NCBI GenBank assembly: GCA_028284005.1
Contig: JANQSO010000004.1
Span: 62,001-126,000, forward strand
Reading direction: 5' to 3'
Source: Flavobacteriaceae bacterium
Lineage (GTDB): Bacteria; Bacteroidota; Bacteroidia; Flavobacteriales; Flavobacteriaceae
Length of the DNA stretch: 64,000 nt
The notes beneath the pieces were generated by a model. It ran no database searches, was not told where the DNA came from, and worked only from the letters and a program-made list of their open reading frames with translations. The position numbers and the translations under genes were made by a program. Positions 47,165 through 56,345 of the stretch are shown here, piece by piece. How positions within the stretch are numbered: position 1 is the first letter of the stretch; each line of letters starts with the position of its first letter.

Positions 47165-49663
47165 ATGCGCAAATTATTCTCACTAGTATGTATCCTTCTT
47201 ATTAGTTATTACGCATCATTCGCACAACAACCACAAAAACCAACTGCTTCCGAGATATTTCACAACCTGCAAAAGTTAAACTTTTTGGGTTCTGCCCTTT
47301 ATATTGCAGCGCATCCCGATGATGAAAACACGCGGCTCATTTCCTATTTATCCAACGATGTAAAAGCACGTACTGCATATCTTTCGCTTACCAGAGGTGA
47401 CGGAGGGCAAAATTTAATAGGACCCGAAATTCGTGAGTTACTGGGAGTGATACGGACACAGGAGTTATTGGTAGCAAGGCGAACAGACGGCGGACAGCAG
47501 TTCTTTACACGCGCCAATGATTTTGGATATTCCAAGCACCCCGATGAGACATTGGAAATATGGAACAAAGAAGAGGTTTTGAGTGATGTGGTCCGAGCCA
47601 TCCGAAAATTTAAGCCGGATATCATTGTAAATCGATTTAATCATCGAAATCCGGGAACAACACATGGACATCATACCGCATCTGCCATGCTAAGCTTTGA
47701 AGCCTTTGATCTGGTGAGTGATGCTTTAAAATACCCGGAGACTGCCAAAGACTATGGAACCTGGCAACCCAAACGGCTATTCTTTAATACAAGTTGGTGG
47801 TTCTATGGAAGCAGGGAAAACTTTGAAAAAGCGGATAAGACAAACTTGCTCGAAGTGGAGACCGGAAGCTACTATCCGGCTTTAGGACTGTCCAACGGAG
47901 AAATAGCCTCTCTAAGCAGAAGCATGCACAAATCACAAGGTTTTGGAAGTACGGGCTCTCGCGGAAGTAGAATTGAATACTTAGAGTTTTTAAAAGGTGA
48001 TTTTCCTGAAAATAAATCCAACCTTTTTGATGGTATCAATACTACCTGGTCCCGGTTGGATGGTGGTGCGCCTATTGGAGCTATTTTGCTTCAGGTAGAA
48101 AAGGATTTTGATTTCAGAGATCCATCGGCAAGTATTCCGCAATTGCTAAAAGCATATGACCTTATTCAAAAGCTTCCTGAAGGGTATTGGAAAACGATAA
48201 AGTCCAAAGAGATCATTGATGTCATATCAGATTGCACGGGAATATATCTTGAAGCTGTAGCCAATGTACAAAGTGTAGCTCCCAAGGGAAATCTAAAAGT
48301 TACCGTTGAAGCCATTAACAGATCTTCAGCAGATATCAAACTAAATTCCGTAAGCTCTCCGGTAATAAACTTCCCAACAACTGAAACTTCAACTCCCCTG
48401 TTAAACAATAAAAAGCATACACTGGAAAGTATTGAAGGAACTTTTTCGGCCACAGCATACAGTGCTCCCTATTGGCTTAATCAAAAAGGGTCCCTGGGGA
48501 TGTATCGTGTAGAAGATAAGAATTTGATAGGACTACCTGAGCAAACCCATCAATTTCCGGTGACTTTTAACCTTTCCATAGATGGAAGAGCTATTTCGGT
48601 AGTAAAAAACATTGTCTATAAATTCAATGATCCTGTTGCCGGAGAGGTGTACCGCCCCTTTGAAGTTTTACCTGAAGTTACATCAGGCATTCCGGAAAAG
48701 GTACTCATTTTTGCAAATAGTGAAGCAAGGGAGATCCCGGTAATCATTACTGCCGGAAGAGATGATGTAAGTGGTACTGTAACCTTGCAGCATCCCAAAG
48801 GCTGGATAGTATCTCCTTCACAGCATGTGTTTTCCATTGCAAATAAAGGACAGCAACAAACACTTAAATTTATGGTACAGCCCCCTAAAGAACAAAATGA
48901 AGGGGTCCTTAAACCACTGGTACACGTAGGAGATAACTTCTATAATAAGGAACTGGTAATTATAGATTACGACCATATTCCGTTTCAAAGTGTTTTAATG
49001 CCTTCTGAAGCACGTATCGTACGGATAGATATTCAGAAAAAAGGACAAAATATTGGCTATATAAATGGTGCCGGAGATGCTATTCCAGAAAGTCTGAAGC
49101 AAATAGGGTACAATGTTACTACAATTCTACCGTCAGAGATCTCTTTGGAAAATTTACAAAAGTTTGATGCGGTCGTGGTTGGTATTCGGGCTTATAACAC
49201 CGTACCGGAACTGGCCTTTAAACAAACAGAACTCAATAGTTATGTGAACAATGGCGGAACTTTATTGCTACAATATAATACCAGCCGTGGAATGGCAAAC
49301 AAAAGCTTTGGCCCTCTCCCCCTTACGCTATCCAGGGACAGGGTAACGAATGAAAACAGCGATGTAAGGATACTGGCACCCAATCATACCGTAATGAACT
49401 CCCCCAACAAGATCACTCAAAACGATTTTAAAAATTGGGTCCAGGAACGAGGCCTTTATTTTCCTAATGAGTGGGCGCCGGAGTTTACTCCAATTTTAGG
49501 TATGAACGACAAAGACTATCCGGAAACCAAAGGTTCGCTTCTAGTCGCCAAATATGGAAAAGGATATTATATCTATACAGGTTTGAGCTTTTTCAGGGAG
49601 CTGCCAGCAGGTGTTCCCGGAGCTTACCGGCTATTTGCTAATTTACTCTCAATAGGAAACTAA
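47165..49663 (+). CDS. Exported PIG-L-family deacetylase
   Basis: The 832-residue protein starts 'MRKLFSLVCILLISYY', a signal peptide ending near 'YASFAQQP'. The LmbE/PIG-L catalytic block 'ALYIAAHPDDENTRLISYL' carries the metal-binding A-H-P-D-D-E; 'RNPGTTHGHHTASAMLSFEA' completes the zinc site. Members remove acetyl groups from GlcNAc-like substrates. The remaining 500 residues form beta-rich domains, ending with a Rossmann-like flavodoxin/GATase-like region 'YVNNGGTLLLQYNTS'. This long exported form is common in Bacteroidota. It is followed by a 36-residue peptide gene and a sodium symporter two bases apart, a probable operon for taking up and modifying an aminosugar-like compound (inference). 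Confidence 0.85.
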   Translation: MRKLFSLVCILLISYYASFAQQPQKPTASEIFHNLQKLNFLGSALYIAAHPDDENTRLISYLSNDVKARTAYLSLTRGDGGQNLIGPEIRELLGVIRTQELLVARRTDGGQQFFTRANDFGYSKHPDETLEIWNKEEVLSDVVRAIRKFKPDIIVNRFNHRNPGTTHGHHTASAMLSFEAFDLVSDALKYPETAKDYGTWQPKRLFFNTSWWFYGSRENFEKADKTNLLEVETGSYYPALGLSNGEIASLSRSMHKSQGFGSTGSRGSRIEYLEFLKGDFPENKSNLFDGINTTWSRLDGGAPIGAILLQVEKDFDFRDPSASIPQLLKAYDLIQKLPEGYWKTIKSKEIIDVISDCTGIYLEAVANVQSVAPKGNLKVTVEAINRSSADIKLNSVSSPVINFPTTETSTPLLNNKKHTLESIEGTFSATAYSAPYWLNQKGSLGMYRVEDKNLIGLPEQTHQFPVTFNLSIDGRAISVVKNIVYKFNDPVAGEVYRPFEVLPEVTSGIPEKVLIFANSEAREIPVIITAGRDDVSGTVTLQHPKGWIVSPSQHVFSIANKGQQQTLKFMVQPPKEQNEGVLKPLVHVGDNFYNKELVIIDYDHIPFQSVLMPSEARIVRIDIQKKGQNIGYINGAGDAIPESLKQIGYNVTTILPSEISLENLQKFDAVVVGIRAYNTVPELAFKQTELNSYVNNGGTLLLQYNTSRGMANKSFGPLPLTLSRDRVTNENSDVRILAPNHTVMNSPNKITQNDFKNWVQERGLYFPNEWAPEFTPILGMNDKDYPETKGSLLVAKYGKGYYIYTGLSFFRELPAGVPGAYRLFANLLSIGN

Positions 49664-49664
49664 A

Positions 49665-49775
49665 ATGATCGAAGAAAAACAAAAGTTTGTTTGGAAATGG
49701 AAATACACACTTGTATTAGTATTTAACGCAATCTACATTCTACTGTTTTATTATCTAATGCAACACTTCTCATAA
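49665..49775 (+). CDS. Small single-pass membrane peptide, 36 residues
   Basis: ATG 49665 to TAA 49773-49775 encodes 'MIEEKQKFVWKWKYTLVLVF' followed by 'NAIYILLFYYLMQHFS'. This is one basic-flanked transmembrane helix. It begins one base after the PIG-L stop and ends one base before the symporter ATG, leaving no space for anything else. The tight packing argues that the peptide is translated and may be a subunit or regulator of the symporter. It has no known homologue that I can name. Confidence 0.75.
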   Translation: MIEEKQKFVWKWKYTLVLVFNAIYILLFYYLMQHFS

Positions 49776-49776
49776 T

Positions 49777-51474
49777 ATGCAACAAATAGACTGGATCGTA
49801 CTTGGGGGCACACTCCTTTTTATTGTTCTCTATGGAACTTACAAAACTCGCGGCAGTAAAAATGTAGTTGATTATTTAAAAGGCGGAAACGACGCTAAAT
49901 GGTGGACCATTGGCCTTAGTGTAATGGCAACACAGGCAAGTGCCATCACATTTTTATCTACGCCCGGACAAGCCTTTCATGATGGAATGGGGTTTGTACA
50001 GTTTTATTTTGGGCTACCTATAGCAATGGTGGTTATCTGTATGGTCTTTATCCCGATCTATCACAAACTAAATGTATTTACTGCTTACGAATACCTGGAA
50101 ACCCGTTTTGACCTAAAGACACGCACATTAACTGCTGTTCTGTTCTTAATTCAGCGTGGGCTGGCTGCGGGAATCACCATTTTCGCACCGGCAATTATTT
50201 TATCTGCTGTTCTGGGATGGAATCTTATTTACCTCAACATTATCATTGGGGTGTTGGTCATTATCTATACGGTTAGTGGAGGAACCCGGGCTGTGAGCGT
50301 TACCCAAAAACAACAAATGGGAGTGATCTTTGCAGGAATGTTAATTGCTTTTTTATTAATACTGAATTACTTACCTCTTGATATTACTTTTTCGAAAGCA
50401 TTGGATATTGCAGGTGCAAGTGGAAAAATGGAAATCCTGGATTTTTCCTTCGACCTTGATAACCGTTATACTTTTTGGAGCGGTATAATTGGCGGTAGTT
50501 TTCTTGCTCTTTCATATTTTGGAACAGACCAGAGCCAGGTACAGCGTTATCTTTCCGGTAAGACCGTAAAGCAAAGCCAGATGGGATTGATCTTCAACGG
50601 GCTGCTTAAAGTACCTATGCAATTCTTCATTCTGCTGGTAGGGATAATGGTTTTTGTATTCTATCAGTTCAATGCCTCCCCCCTGCATTTTAATCCTGCA
50701 GCAGAAGCCGATGTATTGCAATCGGAATATGCTGCTGAATATCAAGTACTGCAAGCAGAAAAACAAGAGCTGGATGATCAATTAATTACAAAACAACTGG
50801 CATATTCACGTTCGGAAAGTACTTCTGAAAAAGAAGTTCTTGCAGCCGAAATAAAAACTTTAAATACTTCCGAAGACAACTTAAGGGAGCAATCCAGGGA
50901 ACTTATTAAAAAAGCCAACCCTGCGGCAGAAACCAATGATAAGGATTATGTATTTGTGCATTTTATCTTGAACAATCTACCCAGAGGGCTTATAGGGTTG
51001 CTGCTGGCCGTAATCTTAAGCGCGGCGATGTCATCCACAGCTTCAGAACTAAATGCGTTAGGCTCTACAACTACAATGGACCTATATGCCCGTAATGTTA
51101 CCATTAAGAATGACAGGCATTATGTGCGGGCCTCTAAGTGGTTTACGCTTCTTTGGGGTGTCCTTGCAATTTTGGTAGCCTGTGTAGCCAACCTATTTGA
51201 TAATTTGATACAATTGGTGAATATTATTGGCTCTATTTTCTATGGGAACGTTTTGGGTATCTTCCTTCTCGCCTTCTTTATTAAATATGTAAAAAGTAAG
51301 GCCGTATTCATTGCCGCTATTATTACTCAGGTAATCATTATCTATGTTTGGTGGATCGACCTAATGCCCTATCTCTGGCTGAATTTAGCAGGATGCGTCC
51401 TGGTAATGGGAATAGCTGCATTATTACAGGCGACTATGCGTAATGGAAAGGAAAAACACGCTATTGACCAATAA
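49777..51474 (+). CDS. Sodium:solute symporter (SSS family)
   Basis: The 565-residue protein has about 13 membrane helices in the SSS (LeuT-fold) order, with conserved 'GLSVMATQASAITFLSTPGQ' in TM2 and 'LSYFGTDQSQVQRYLSGKTV' later. Between residues 308 and 391 it carries a hydrophilic insert with strong coiled-coil character, e.g. 'YQVLQAEKQELDDQLITKQL' and 'LAAEIKTLNTSEDNLREQS', which is longer than the loop usual in SSS transporters. Expected substrates are sugars, amino acids, sialic acid or similar; not decidable here. It is translationally close to the PIG-L and peptide genes. Confidence 0.9.
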   Translation: MQQIDWIVLGGTLLFIVLYGTYKTRGSKNVVDYLKGGNDAKWWTIGLSVMATQASAITFLSTPGQAFHDGMGFVQFYFGLPIAMVVICMVFIPIYHKLNVFTAYEYLETRFDLKTRTLTAVLFLIQRGLAAGITIFAPAIILSAVLGWNLIYLNIIIGVLVIIYTVSGGTRAVSVTQKQQMGVIFAGMLIAFLLILNYLPLDITFSKALDIAGASGKMEILDFSFDLDNRYTFWSGIIGGSFLALSYFGTDQSQVQRYLSGKTVKQSQMGLIFNGLLKVPMQFFILLVGIMVFVFYQFNASPLHFNPAAEADVLQSEYAAEYQVLQAEKQELDDQLITKQLAYSRSESTSEKEVLAAEIKTLNTSEDNLREQSRELIKKANPAAETNDKDYVFVHFILNNLPRGLIGLLLAVILSAAMSSTASELNALGSTTTMDLYARNVTIKNDRHYVRASKWFTLLWGVLAILVACVANLFDNLIQLVNIIGSIFYGNVLGIFLLAFFIKYVKSKAVFIAAIITQVIIIYVWWIDLMPYLWLNLAGCVLVMGIAALLQATMRNGKEKHAIDQ

Positions 51475-51717
51475 GTTTCAAGAAAATGATTGGCAGCCTA
51501 TCACTGGAACAGTTCGTAAATACTGTATGGAATTCAGCTGTAAAAGCTTGATTTTCAGAAAATTCCTACAATTAAATTTAAACGAACAGAATGATTCCAT
51601 TCATTTTTATTTATCTTCGTAATGCCCAATCTACTCTGCTTATTTACTATACATAAGGTTTAGTACCTTTTAAATGTTTACAAATAGTGCTATTGGTATT
51701 GTTTAAAATCAGTAGTA

Positions 51718-52236
51718 TTGAGAAAAATTACATTTATACTTTTTTTTCTTTTTTTTGGGATCTGCTTCAGCCAACATACCGGCGATGAGGTTTGTTCTTT
51801 ACAACCTAAAAATAAGGCCTGGATCTACCAGTTTAAGAAAGCAGATGGCCTGGATGCACAGATCGACCTGGTAATAAACAAAATTATTTTGGATACCGAA
51901 TATATAGGTGAAAACACGGTAATGGCCAGCCTTAGTGATAATAGTGTCTTTAATAAAGTTCCTTGTTCATCGGCCTGCTCCATTCGCTTTGGGTTGATCT
52001 ACGCAAAGAACAAAGGAATTATACTTGACCTTAAAAAAAATCCTGAACTGGAAGACCTGATCTTCGAATTTACTTCTGAAAACATAAACCGTATCGAACT
52101 TAACGAATACCAGGAAAAGGACATTTACAACCCCAGTGCCCTTAAACGTTCCGGAGTTGTTCTGTATACAGATGATAAAGAGCTAAGAAAGAAAGTAAGA
52201 CGGGCAATCAAAAAAGGTATGGATAATAAATCATAG
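51718..52236 (+). CDS. Exported protein of unknown function
   Basis: The 172-residue product begins at TTG 51718, the only start codon after the last upstream stop in this frame. Its signal peptide ends near 'GICFSQ' at residue 19. The mature region contains three cysteines ('GDEVCSLQP', 'KVPCSSACSIRF') and a lysine-rich C-terminus, 'KELRKKVRRAIKKGMDNKS'. I recognise no family. It lies after a 243-base spacer in which I see no other gene, only a weak near-promoter TACCTTTT at 51664-51671. A terminator follows. Confidence 0.6.
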   Translation: MRKITFILFFLFFGICFSQHTGDEVCSLQPKNKAWIYQFKKADGLDAQIDLVINKIILDTEYIGENTVMASLSDNSVFNKVPCSSACSIRFGLIYAKNKGIILDLKKNPELEDLIFEFTSENINRIELNEYQEKDIYNPSALKRSGVVLYTDDKELRKKVRRAIKKGMDNKS

Positions 52237-52280
52237 CCTTTTACAGCAAAGAGTTTAAAGAACAAATATATTAAGCATTA

Positions 52281-52308
52281 AAAAAGCCTCGAAAATCGAG
52301 GCTTTTTT
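52281..52308. terminator. Bidirectional terminator between convergent genes
   Basis: AAAAAGCCTCGA / TCGAGGCTTTTT, perfectly matched, lying between the exported protein gene and the DUF2911 gene. Confidence 0.9.
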
Positions 52309-52328
52309 AATAATATAAAGACACAATT

Positions 52329-53174
52329 TTACATTACGCCCCACTCTTTTAAAGACTTTTTGTTTAAAGCAATATAATCATCATTACCGGCTGTTTTAGC
52401 CAGTTCCAAAGATTTTTGAGCAGCTTTTATTGCTCCTTTCTTATCCCCTGCTTTAGCATAGATCAACGATTGTTGTCTGTGATACCAAAATGCCGGCTTC
52501 TCACGTAGTTCAATGGCTTTGTCTATCCATTTTTTTGATTTATTGATATCCTTACCGGCTTCCATATAATAAACAGCGGCCGCATAGTAATCTCCTGCAG
52601 AAGGCCCGTTCATAGCCTTATCGATACTCGCTGAAACGAATTTATCCGTATCAAATTCAATAGGAATTCCTACATACGCTTTTTCCCAAAGCATTCCAAG
52701 GTTTACAGAATCATTGGTAACATCGTCAAAGGTCATTGTAAAAGATTGTATCTCCATAGGTAATGGTTGAACCTTTGCTTTAACAACAGCAGCTACTTTA
52801 GCATCATCCCATTTTTGAGGGGTTCCCCAGTTATTGGCATCACTGTAAAAATATACTTCCCAGATTTGAGCATTAGGCTTTGTATAGATAGCATAACTTC
52901 CTGCTTCTAAAGTCTTACCACCTATGGTCACATCATCACTAAAAGTGATCTTTGTGTTCTCGTTGGCTCCGGTACGCCATATTTTTCCATAAGGAACTAA
53001 TCCACCAAAGATAGTTCTACCTCTCATAGCTGGCCGGGAGTATTCTAAAGAAACATCTGTTAATCCAACTTTTTGTTCGATTTTTTGAAAGGGGCTGGCT
53101 GCAGGAGTTTCAACTTGTGCATAGGCTCCAACAGAGATCAGCGCCACACAAACTAAAAGGAATAATTTTTTCAT
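52329..53174 (-). CDS. DUF2911 exported protein with C-terminal helical repeat
   Basis: The 281-residue protein has a signal peptide ending 'VGAYAQ' at about residue 20. The DUF2911 domain spans roughly 30-175, with 'VSLEYSRPAMRGRTIFGGLV' and 'YGKIWRTGANENTKI' as markers. The last 90 residues look like two tetratricopeptide-like helix pairs ('AKAGDKKGAIKAAQKSLELA'). It is periplasmic or outer-membrane-associated. Function is unknown. A TAACTTCG near-promoter lies upstream. It is divergent from the aquaporin gene and ends at the shared terminator. Confidence 0.88.
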   Translation of the reverse strand: MKKLFLLVCVALISVGAYAQVETPAASPFQKIEQKVGLTDVSLEYSRPAMRGRTIFGGLVPYGKIWRTGANENTKITFSDDVTIGGKTLEAGSYAIYTKPNAQIWEVYFYSDANNWGTPQKWDDAKVAAVVKAKVQPLPMEIQSFTMTFDDVTNDSVNLGMLWEKAYVGIPIEFDTDKFVSASIDKAMNGPSAGDYYAAAVYYMEAGKDINKSKKWIDKAIELREKPAFWYHRQQSLIYAKAGDKKGAIKAAQKSLELAKTAGNDDYIALNKKSLKEWGVM

Positions 53175-53274
53175 AGGTTTAAATTTTAAGGTTTTTATAA
53201 AGTGTTACGAAGTTACGACAACAACACTTTCTTATTAGTTAACAAAAACTTAAAAAAGGTTCAAGAACTAATAG

Positions 53275-53282
53275 TACCTTTG
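53275..53282 (+). promoter_or_regulatory. TAnnTTTG -7 element, leaderless aquaporin transcript
   Basis: TACCTTTG ends four bases before the ATG at 53287. Initiation a few bases past the -7 box would fall on or next to the ATG, giving a leaderless mRNA. Confidence 0.55.
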
Positions 53283-53286
53283 TGAT

Positions 53287-53961
53287 ATGAAAAGATTCAT
53301 TGCCGAAACTATAGGCACCTTTGCTTTGGTATTTTGTGGTACAGGTGCCATTGTAATAAATGAATATACAAATGGGGCTGTAACACACCCCGGAATTGCC
53401 ATCACTTTCGGCTTAATTGTTATGGGAATGATCTATGCCTTTGGTGATATTAGCGGCGCACATATCAATCCTGCTGTGACAATTGCTTTTGCCTATGCTA
53501 AAAAATTTCCCTGGAGAGATGTGCCCTTATATGCATTAGCGCAATTGACTGGAGCTTTTGCTGCAAGCGGGTTGTTATTTTTTCTTTTTCCCGAAAGTGA
53601 GAATCTTGGGGCTACACTACCCCAGTTGGATATTTTACGGGTCTTTATTTTTGAAATAATCCTTTCCTTCTTTTTAATGGTGGTTATTATAAATGTATCA
53701 ACAGGTTCTAAAGAAATAGGTGTTATTGCAGGAATTGCTATTGGAGGTGTTGTATTATTGGAAGCAATGTTTGCCGGCCCTATTACCGGAGCTTCTATGA
53801 ACCCAGCGCGGTCCATTGCTCCTGCCGTTGTTTCCGGAAATCTTCAAGACCTGTGGCTCTATATTACCGCACCTGTAATTGGTTGCCTGCTAGCTGTGGT
53901 AAGTTGTAAGTTGGTAAAAGATGAACAATGCTGTGATAGTAATGACGGATCCTTTAAATAG
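53287..53961 (+). CDS. Aquaporin (MIP family channel)
   Basis: The 224-residue protein has six membrane helices and two re-entrant loops with N-P-A boxes: 'SGAHINPAVTIAFAY' (Asn61) and 'TGASMNPARSIAPAV' (Asn172). The duplicated MIP fold is therefore complete. The short loops are nearer to water-selective aquaporins than to glycerol facilitators, but selectivity-filter residues were not fully assigned. A -7 promoter element sits just before the ATG. It is divergent from DUF2911 and followed after 30 bases by the photolyase gene. Confidence 0.92.
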   Translation: MKRFIAETIGTFALVFCGTGAIVINEYTNGAVTHPGIAITFGLIVMGMIYAFGDISGAHINPAVTIAFAYAKKFPWRDVPLYALAQLTGAFAASGLLFFLFPESENLGATLPQLDILRVFIFEIILSFFLMVVIINVSTGSKEIGVIAGIAIGGVVLLEAMFAGPITGASMNPARSIAPAVVSGNLQDLWLYITAPVIGCLLAVVSCKLVKDEQCCDSNDGSFK

Positions 53962-53991
53962 TTTACCTAAATAAATATACTTTTACAATTC

Positions 53992-55296
53992 TTGAAACAA
54001 GCCGTGAACATATTTTGGTTTCGCAGAGACCTGCGAATCGATGACAATGTAGGTCTTTTTAAGGCTTTACAGGGAAAATTTCCCGTATTGCCCATCTTTA
54101 TTTTCGATACTGAAATATTAGATAGCCTTCCTATGGATGACGCGCGGGTCACTTTCATTTTTGAAACACTTCAAAAACTAAGAAATGAACTTCAGGAATA
54201 TGGTGGTGATCTGGCTTTATATCACGGTACACCTGAGACTATTTTTAACCGGATCATTTCAGAGTTTAATGTGCAAAATGTTATTACCAACCGTGATTAT
54301 GAACCCTACGCCAGAAAACGGGATGCTCAAATAAAAGAACTTCTTTCTTCAAAAGATATGGGTTTTTATACCTACAAGGACCATGTCCTCTTTGAAAAAG
54401 AAGAGGTCGTAAAAGATGATGGCAATCCCTATGTTGTTTATACACCTTATATGAAAAGGTGGAAAGCAAAGTTTAAAAGTGAATACCAGTTAAAGATTTA
54501 TGACACTTCTAAATATTTAAACAATGTATTGAAAGATACCAATGTTCCTAACCTTAGCTTAGAATATATAGGTTTTCAAAGATCTTCTATCAACGTTCCG
54601 GAATACATTATGAATCCTGTTCTCATTAGAGAATATGAAAACATGCGAAATTTTCCTGCGGAAGAAGCTACCTCACATCTGGGGCCACATCTGCGTTTTG
54701 GTACTGTGAGTATTCGCAAGCTTATCAAGAAAGTGATTTCCGAAAAAAACGAAATCTTTTTACAGCAACTTATCTGGCGCGATTTTTTTATACAGATCCT
54801 CTGGCACTTTCCAAAAACAACAGACAGTGCCTTCAGGAAAAAATACGATCGTATAAAGTGGCGGAATGACAAAACAGAATTTGAAAAATGGAAAAGCGGA
54901 AAAACCGGCTATCCATTAGTCGATGCAGGAATGCGCCAATTAAATGCAACCGGTTATATGCACAACCGAGTACGAATGCTGGTCGCCAGTTTCCTTTGCA
55001 AACATTTATTGATAGACTGGCGGTGGGGAGAAGCGTATTTTGCTGAAAAACTATTGGATTACGAACAGGCAAGTAATGTTGGTAATTGGCAATGGGCAGC
55101 GGGGAGTGGTGTCGATGCCGCACCCTATTTTAGAATATTCAACCCAACCACACAGATCAGTAAATTTGATAAAGAGTACAGATATATTAAAAAATGGGTA
55201 AAAGATTTTGGGTCCGAAACATATCCGGAAGAAATGGTTATCCATAAAGAAGCACGTGAACGTGCCTTAAAAGTATATAAAGAGGCTATTTATTAA
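53992..55296 (+). CDS. phr: Cryptochrome/deoxyribodipyrimidine photolyase family protein
   Basis: The 434-residue protein has the N-terminal antenna Rossmann domain ('VNIFWFRRDLRIDDNVGLF') and the C-terminal FAD-binding helical domain with 'WRDFFIQILWHFPK', 'TGYPLVDAGMRQLNATGYMH', 'RMLVASFLCKHLLIDWRWGE' and 'ASNVGNWQWAAGSGVDAAPY'. This is the class I CPD photolyase/cryptochrome pattern, using light to reverse pyrimidine dimers. The start is TTG 53992, with a GTG at 54004 as the alternative. Length is a little short of the 470-residue average. It may share a transcript with aquaporin or use the near-consensus TACTTTTA upstream. Confidence 0.93.
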   Translation: MKQAVNIFWFRRDLRIDDNVGLFKALQGKFPVLPIFIFDTEILDSLPMDDARVTFIFETLQKLRNELQEYGGDLALYHGTPETIFNRIISEFNVQNVITNRDYEPYARKRDAQIKELLSSKDMGFYTYKDHVLFEKEEVVKDDGNPYVVYTPYMKRWKAKFKSEYQLKIYDTSKYLNNVLKDTNVPNLSLEYIGFQRSSINVPEYIMNPVLIREYENMRNFPAEEATSHLGPHLRFGTVSIRKLIKKVISEKNEIFLQQLIWRDFFIQILWHFPKTTDSAFRKKYDRIKWRNDKTEFEKWKSGKTGYPLVDAGMRQLNATGYMHNRVRMLVASFLCKHLLIDWRWGEAYFAEKLLDYEQASNVGNWQWAAGSGVDAAPYFRIFNPTTQISKFDKEYRYIKKWVKDFGSETYPEEMVIHKEARERALKVYKEAIY

Positions 55297-55398
55297 ATAT
55301 TTGTAAGAATTTTCCATATAATTTGTTAATATTATCGTTTATTTACATATATTTATCGATGTAATTGAATATAAGGTACTTACATAACCCCCAAACTT

Positions 55399-55641
55399 AT
55401 GCTTATGGAACCCTACGACAATGAATTTACAAATGGAGAGATCACAGTTACTTTCGAACCAAAAAAGTGTATTCACGCGGAGAGGTGTGCAAAAGGACTT
55501 TCAGAAGTTTTTAGGACTTCCGTGATTCCCTGGATCGACCTGGAAGGGGCAGATACCGAAAAAATTATAAGTCAGATCAAAAAGTGCCCTTCGGGTGCTC
55601 TTAGCTTCTGCTATAACAACGAATTGGTTTCTGTTAAATAA
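55399..55641 (+). CDS. Small 4Fe-4S mono-cluster protein (YjdI/Fer4_19-like)
   Basis: The 80-residue protein resembles divergent mono-cluster ferredoxins of the YjdI/Fer4_19 family. 'FEPKKCIHAERCAKGLSEVF' supplies C-x5-C and 'IKKCPSGALSFCY' supplies C-P with a following Cys, enough for one 4Fe-4S cluster. The N-terminus may start at the second ATG (55405, 'MEPYDNEF'), since both are in frame. Its electron-transfer partner is not identified; in other genomes the family lies beside CDGSH or GNAT genes, not seen here. About 100 bases upstream I see only AT-rich sequence. Confidence 0.85.
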   Translation: MLMEPYDNEFTNGEITVTFEPKKCIHAERCAKGLSEVFRTSVIPWIDLEGADTEKIISQIKKCPSGALSFCYNNELVSVK

Positions 55642-55732
55642 ATTCTAATTCAGTTCGTTTTTTGGGAAGTTTTATACAATTTTTCTACTCTTGCAGTGTT
55701 AAGTAACGATAACAAACCTAACTCTGAAAATA

Positions 55733-56314
55733 ATGAAAAGAAAACAAGTACTCCTACTTCCCCTGCTCTTTTTTGTGCTTAATCTCACTGCGCAAGAAAC
55801 CAATACCAACACCCTGGAAGGTCAATTTGTTGATGTCATCGACAAATCCAATAATTATCAGGAATATAAAGTGATCAAGAAATCAAAACTAAATCGCTTA
55901 CGCAAAAATATCTTAGACTCGGTAACGGCATTAGAAACTATAATTGACGAGACCAAAGCTGAAGTTTTACAGCAGGAAAACCAAATTGCAACTCTTACAA
56001 ACAATTTAAAAACCACTCAAGGTGATCTGGCTACTTCAAAAGAAAAAGAGAATGGTATTGAATTCTTTGGAATATTGACAAATAAGTCCACATACAATAC
56101 CATTATGTGGTCGATCATTGGTATTCTTTTGTTGGGGCTGAGTTTCTTTATCTATAAATTCAGAAACAGTAATTCTATTACCAGGGCAGCGCGACAAAAA
56201 TTGGCCGAAACCGAAACTGAATTTGAAAGTCACCGCCAAAGAACGCTGGAGCAACAACAACAGTTAAGAAGAAAGCTTCAGGATGAGATCAATAAGAACA
56301 AGAAACCTCAATAA
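55733..56314 (+). CDS. Membrane protein with two coiled-coil regions
   Basis: The 193-residue protein has a signal peptide ending 'NLTAQE' at about residue 21. A coiled-coil follows at 55-105 ('DETKAEVLQQENQIATLTNN'). One transmembrane helix lies at about 122-142 ('NTIMWSIIGILLLGLSFFIY') and a basic coiled-coil tail covers 150-190 with a Q-rich stretch. The first coiled-coil would be periplasmic and the second cytosolic. I recall similar proteins in flavobacteria mislabelled as tRNA methyltransferases; nothing here supports that. Function unknown. Confidence 0.65.
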   Translation: MKRKQVLLLPLLFFVLNLTAQETNTNTLEGQFVDVIDKSNNYQEYKVIKKSKLNRLRKNILDSVTALETIIDETKAEVLQQENQIATLTNNLKTTQGDLATSKEKENGIEFFGILTNKSTYNTIMWSIIGILLLGLSFFIYKFRNSNSITRAARQKLAETETEFESHRQRTLEQQQQLRRKLQDEINKNKKPQ

Positions 56315-56345
56315 TAAAAAAGCCTCCGAAATCAGGAGGTTTTTT
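56315..56345. terminator. Bidirectional terminator overlapping the murA stop
   Basis: AAAAAAGCCTCC / GGAGGTTTTTT around a short loop; the murA stop codon (56344-56346) overlaps the T-run. Confidence 0.85.
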
